The notes under the pieces are model-generated. The model worked only from the letters and a program-made list of their open reading frames with translations. It had not been told where the DNA came from and did not search any database. The translations under genes were made by a program, and so were the position numbers. From Faecalicatena fissicatena (GTDB lineage Bacteria > Bacillota > Clostridia > Lachnospirales > Lachnospiraceae), in the NCBI GenBank assembly GCA_001028025.1, contig LDAQ01000007.1:60466-124465 (forward strand): a stretch of 64,000 bases of DNA, read 5' to 3'. Of this stretch, positions 61,111-64,000 are shown piece by piece (within the stretch, counting starts at the first letter, position 1; the number at the start of each line of letters is the position of its first letter).

Positions 61111-62079
61111 ATGGGGAAAAATAATGTATATATGAAACACTGGCTCTCAGATAAGGGACGCTTCGCTGATTTAATAAACGGTTCTCTTTATCAGGGAAGG
61201 CAGGTCTTTACAGCAGAAAATATATCGCTTGAAGATGGGGACCAGGGGCTGGTCCTTAAGAAAACAGATGGGAAAGAAATTGCGGTTCAGAGATACCGCG
61301 ACATTATGATGAGAGCGGTTGACGGCACAAGGATTGTGGTGCTGGCGTGTGAGAACCAGGATGAGATTCATTATGCTATGCCTGTGCGGGAGATGCTGTA
61401 TGATGCCTTGAGCTATGTGGATCAGGTCAATGCCCTGCGGAAAAATCACAGGGAAAAGAAGGATATAAAAGAATCAGCCGAGTTTATTTCCGGGATGAAA
61501 AAGATGGATTTATTGTCGCCTGTCTTGAATATTGTTTTTTATTATGGAGAAGATGAATGGGACGGGAGCCTGGATTTGCATGGACTTCTGGGACTGGATC
61601 GGATAGACTACAGAATGCTGAAAAAATATGTGCCAAATTACAGGATTAACCTGATAGATCCAAAGAAACTGGAAAACCTGGAGTGTTTTCAAACAGATTT
61701 ACAGATCATATTCGGCATGTTAAAATATAGAAAAAACAAAGAGGGAATGAGAAGCTATGTGCAGAATAACAGATCATATTTTGCACAGGTTGATCAGGAT
61801 TCTTATAATGCCGTTCGTGCAATGTTGGGATCAGAACAGCATTTGAAAGCAGTAAAGGCGAAAGCGGGAGGTACTGTGAATATGTGTAAAGCATTGGAAG
61901 ATTTATATCAGGATGGCGTAGAAGAAGGAATTGAAAAGGGAATTAAAGTAATGGTGCAGGATTATTTGGAAGAAGGATATTGTAAGGAAAAAATTCTGGA
62001 TAAGCTGACAAAGGGCTTCTCATTGAATCAGGAAGAGTCCCGGAGGTATTATGAGAGGTTTGCTAAGTCCGTAAGATAG
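61111..62079 (+). CDS. Rpn-family PD-(D/E)XK nuclease-like (recombination-promoting/putative transposase) protein
   Basis: A 322-residue protein. The start region (WLSDKGRFADLINGSLYQGRQVF, EIAVQRYRDIMM) and VLNIVFYYGEDEWDGSLDLH are features of the Rpn/transposase_31 family of Clostridia, whose PD-(D/E)XK core is implicated in recombination-promoting DNA cleavage. The catalytic residues are not all obvious. The C-terminal part is helical and acidic (EDLYQDGVEEGIEKGIK), as usual. AAGGAG precedes ATG 61111; a TTG 57 bases upstream is in frame. Confidence 0.7.
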   Translation: MGKNNVYMKHWLSDKGRFADLINGSLYQGRQVFTAENISLEDGDQGLVLKKTDGKEIAVQRYRDIMMRAVDGTRIVVLACENQDEIHYAMPVREMLYDALSYVDQVNALRKNHREKKDIKESAEFISGMKKMDLLSPVLNIVFYYGEDEWDGSLDLHGLLGLDRIDYRMLKKYVPNYRINLIDPKKLENLECFQTDLQIIFGMLKYRKNKEGMRSYVQNNRSYFAQVDQDSYNAVRAMLGSEQHLKAVKAKAGGTVNMCKALEDLYQDGVEEGIEKGIKVMVQDYLEEGYCKEKILDKLTKGFSLNQEESRRYYERFAKSVR

Positions 62080-62291
62080 TGGACAGTCCAGGGAACGTAA
62101 TAGTTATTAACATTAAGAAGAATTCATTTATACCTTAAATGCTTCCTTTTTGTTTTGGAGTTCCCCGGCGAAAATATTAGGATAAATAATCCGGATAAAT
62201 AATCCGAAAAAATAATCATAGATTCATGTTGAGTTCGATCCGCTTTACATATATAATGGATAGACGGGTTTTGGGGTGAGGGCAAAATAAT

Positions 62292-62355
62292 ATACCTGAT
62301 AGCACCCCGTAATTCATGCCCAGCGGGTGGGTCTGCAGTTATATTGCAGAAGTGC
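62292..62355 (+). repeat. CCCCGTAA.CATGCC dispersed repeat, copy C
   Basis: Contains AGCACCCCGTAATTCATGCC, CGGGTGGGTCTGCAG and TTGCAGAA. It aligns with copies A and B at 43885-44020 and like them lies in the leader of the next gene, about 55 bp upstream of the ABC-F start. In the same gap, 62180-62206 has two tandem GGATAAATAATCC units of low complexity; nothing else is seen in 62080-62408. Confidence 0.6.
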
Positions 62356-62408
62356 ATGTTGCCTGGGATATGAACCGGATTCATTAGGAATTGTAAAGGA
62401 GATTTTGT

Positions 62409-63965
62409 ATGAGTATCTTAAATGTTGAGCATCTTTCGCATGGGTTTGGGGATCGTGCTATTTTTCAGGATGTTTCATTCCGACTGCTCCGGGGCGAGCA
62501 TATTGGTCTGATTGGGGCAAATGGGGAAGGCAAATCTACATTTTTAAATATTGTGATTGGAAAACTTCGTCCGGATGAAGGAAAGGTTGAGTGGGCAAAG
62601 GATATCAGAGTTGGCTATCTGGATCAGCATACGGTCCTGGAAAAGGGAATGACGGTTCGGGATGTCCTGAAGACGGCATTTTCTTATCTTTTTGAGCTGG
62701 AGGAGAAGATGAATCACATCTGTGACAGCCTGGGAGAGGCGGATGCGGATGAGATGGAGCGTCTGATGGAGGAACTGGGAACGATTCAAGATACGCTGAC
62801 ACTGCATGATTTTTATGTCATTGACGCCAAAGTGGAAGAAGTGGCGCGTGCCCTTGGATTGCTGGAGCTGGGACTGGAGCGGGATGTAACGGAGCTGAGC
62901 GGCGGACAGAGGACCAGGATTCTGCTTGGGAAACTGCTGCTGGAAAAACCGGACATTCTGCTGCTGGACGAGCCGACAAACTATTTGGATGAGGAGCATA
63001 TCAACTGGCTGAAACGGTATCTGACTGAGTATGAGAATGCGTTTATACTGATTTCACATGATATTCCGTTTCTGGATGAAGTAGTCAATATTATTTATCA
63101 TATGGAGAATCAGAGTCTGGACCGTTATGTGGGAAATTATGAGGACTTCCAGAGAGTTTATGAGGTGAAAAAGTCTCAGCTGGAGGCTGCATACAAGAGG
63201 CAGCAGCAGGAGATCAGCCAGCTGAAAGATTTTGTCGCACGTAATAAGGCGAGGGTTTCCACAAGGAATATGGCAATGTCCCGCCAGAAAAAGCTGGATA
63301 AAATGGAAGTTATAGAGCTGGCAGCAGAACGTCCGAAGCCGGAATTTCATTTTAAACAGGGGCGCACACCGGGAAAATATATATTTGAAACAAAAGATTT
63401 TGTGATTGGATATGATGAACCATTATCAAAACCGCTGGATATTTCCCTGGAGAGAGGGCAGAAGATTGCGCTGACCGGTGCCAATGGGATTGGTAAGACA
63501 ACGTTGATCCGTAGTATTATGGGACTTGTGAAACCGCTGAAGGGAAGCTGTGAACTGGGTGAAAATCTATCTGTCGGGTATTTTGAACAGGAAGGGGACG
63601 GGAACAACAGGACAACTTGTATCGAAGAGATCTGGAGCGAATTTCCTTCCTTTACCCAGTATGAAGTGCGTTCTGCGCTGGCAAAATGCGGCCTGACTAC
63701 GAAGCATATAGAGAGCCAGGTCCGGGTTTTGAGCGGCGGGGAGCAGGCAAAGGTGCGTCTGTGCAAACTGATCAACCGGGAGAACAATGTGCTGATGCTC
63801 GATGAGCCGACCAACCACCTGGATGTGGAGGCAAAGGAGGCGCTGAAAGAGGCGCTGAAGGAATACAGAGGGACAATCCTGCTGATCTGCCATGAACCTG
63901 AATTCTATCAGGATATCGTCCAGGAAGTCTGGGACTGCACCCGTTGGACGACTCGGGTAGTTTGA
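62409..63965 (+). CDS. ABC-F family ATPase
   Basis: A 518-residue cytoplasmic protein with two ABC domains and no membrane segment: Walker A GANGEGKST near 40 and GANGIGKTT near 358, signatures LSGGQRTRI and LSGGEQAKVRL, Walker B LLLDEPTNYLD and LMLDEPTNHLD. A charged linker (about 240-310) is the P-site tRNA interaction motif. Family members (EttA, Uup, Vga/Msr/OptrA-type) act on the ribosome; some give antibiotic resistance. Which function applies cannot be read here. GTAAAGGAG precedes the ATG; the gene ends 35 bp before the window end. Confidence 0.93.
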   Translation: MSILNVEHLSHGFGDRAIFQDVSFRLLRGEHIGLIGANGEGKSTFLNIVIGKLRPDEGKVEWAKDIRVGYLDQHTVLEKGMTVRDVLKTAFSYLFELEEKMNHICDSLGEADADEMERLMEELGTIQDTLTLHDFYVIDAKVEEVARALGLLELGLERDVTELSGGQRTRILLGKLLLEKPDILLLDEPTNYLDEEHINWLKRYLTEYENAFILISHDIPFLDEVVNIIYHMENQSLDRYVGNYEDFQRVYEVKKSQLEAAYKRQQQEISQLKDFVARNKARVSTRNMAMSRQKKLDKMEVIELAAERPKPEFHFKQGRTPGKYIFETKDFVIGYDEPLSKPLDISLERGQKIALTGANGIGKTTLIRSIMGLVKPLKGSCELGENLSVGYFEQEGDGNNRTTCIEEIWSEFPSFTQYEVRSALAKCGLTTKHIESQVRVLSGGEQAKVRLCKLINRENNVLMLDEPTNHLDVEAKEALKEALKEYRGTILLICHEPEFYQDIVQEVWDCTRWTTRVV

Positions 63966-64000
63966 GGGGGCGGAGGGACGCCTTCCTGAAATGCTAAGCG

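Noticed and set aside
1..64000. CRISPR array, prophage or conjugative element
   Set aside because: No regularly spaced direct repeats, Cas, integrase, relaxase or phage structural proteins are seen; the only tandem repeats are the short ones listed.

Overview
The window looks like a chromosomal segment of a Gram-positive gut anaerobe of the Clostridia, most likely a member of the Lachnospiraceae. The reasons are a glycyl-radical pyruvate formate-lyase with its activase, clostridial 3-hydroxybutyryl-CoA dehydrogenase and thiolase, a beta-glucoside PTS, strong AGGAGG ribosome-binding sites, many BceAB/LanFEG-type transporters, ABC-F and TetM-like proteins, and no sign of outer-membrane genes. 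The genus assignment is inference. No phage genes, integrase, complete insertion sequence or CRISPR array is visible.

Layout. 1-7.7 kb: an acyl-CoA catabolic cluster (CoA-transferase end, acyl-CoA ligase, HemL-like class III aminotransferase, SDR dehydrogenase, 3-hydroxyacyl-CoA dehydrogenase, thiolase) with an opposing AraC regulator; a beta-amino-acid or similar substrate is plausible. 8.0-8.8 kb: an SseB-like protein. 8.9-16.7 kb: an AraC regulator and an ECF-type importer (Trep_Strep-like S subunit, T subunit, double ATPase) followed by two exporter-fold ABC half transporters resembling YbtP/YbtQ and IrtA/IrtB. A near-perfect Fur box and another metalloregulator-like palindrome lie in front, so this is probably an iron or metallophore uptake system. 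16.8-20.1 kb: a two-component system with a soluble kinase and a LanFEG/BcrA-type ABC transporter. 20.1-24.6 kb: tRNA-Ser(CGA), a MATE exporter with a terminator-bearing leader, a beta carbonic anhydrase, a very long inverted repeat, and a PadR/HAAS-domain pair.

24.7-31.0 kb: a ROK regulator, then a TetM/EF-G-like GTPase fused to a YacP/Rae1-like NYN nuclease domain (the most striking protein of the window), a 5'-truncated alcohol dehydrogenase and a GPH sugar symporter. 31.0-38 kb: a MutS2-like ATPase without Smr domain behind a long leader, and an RpiR regulator/PTS EIIBCA/6-phospho-beta-glucosidase locus. 38-45.5 kb: a three-subunit molybdenum hydroxylase, glycerol dehydrogenase, a GNAT acetyltransferase and an L,D-transpeptidase. 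45.6-52.1 kb: pflB-pflA, an alpha/beta hydrolase with two small neighbours, an AraC/GyrI regulator and a Vat/CatB-like acetyltransferase. 52.3-64 kb: a FAD-Rieske oxidoreductase with a tocopherol-cyclase-like protein, a BceRSAB-like antimicrobial-peptide sensing and detoxification module, a MetH-activation-like protein, an Rpn nuclease and an ABC-F ATPase.

Noncoding DNA is unusually structured. There are three dispersed copies of a CCCCGTAA.CATGCC element, two copies of a GGGGTCAGACCCC palindrome, a short MITE-like element, and three long imperfect or near-perfect inverted repeats of 90 to 300 bp. Several regulatory genes (PadR, ROK, RpiR, ECF locus) have clear promoters and operator-like palindromes.
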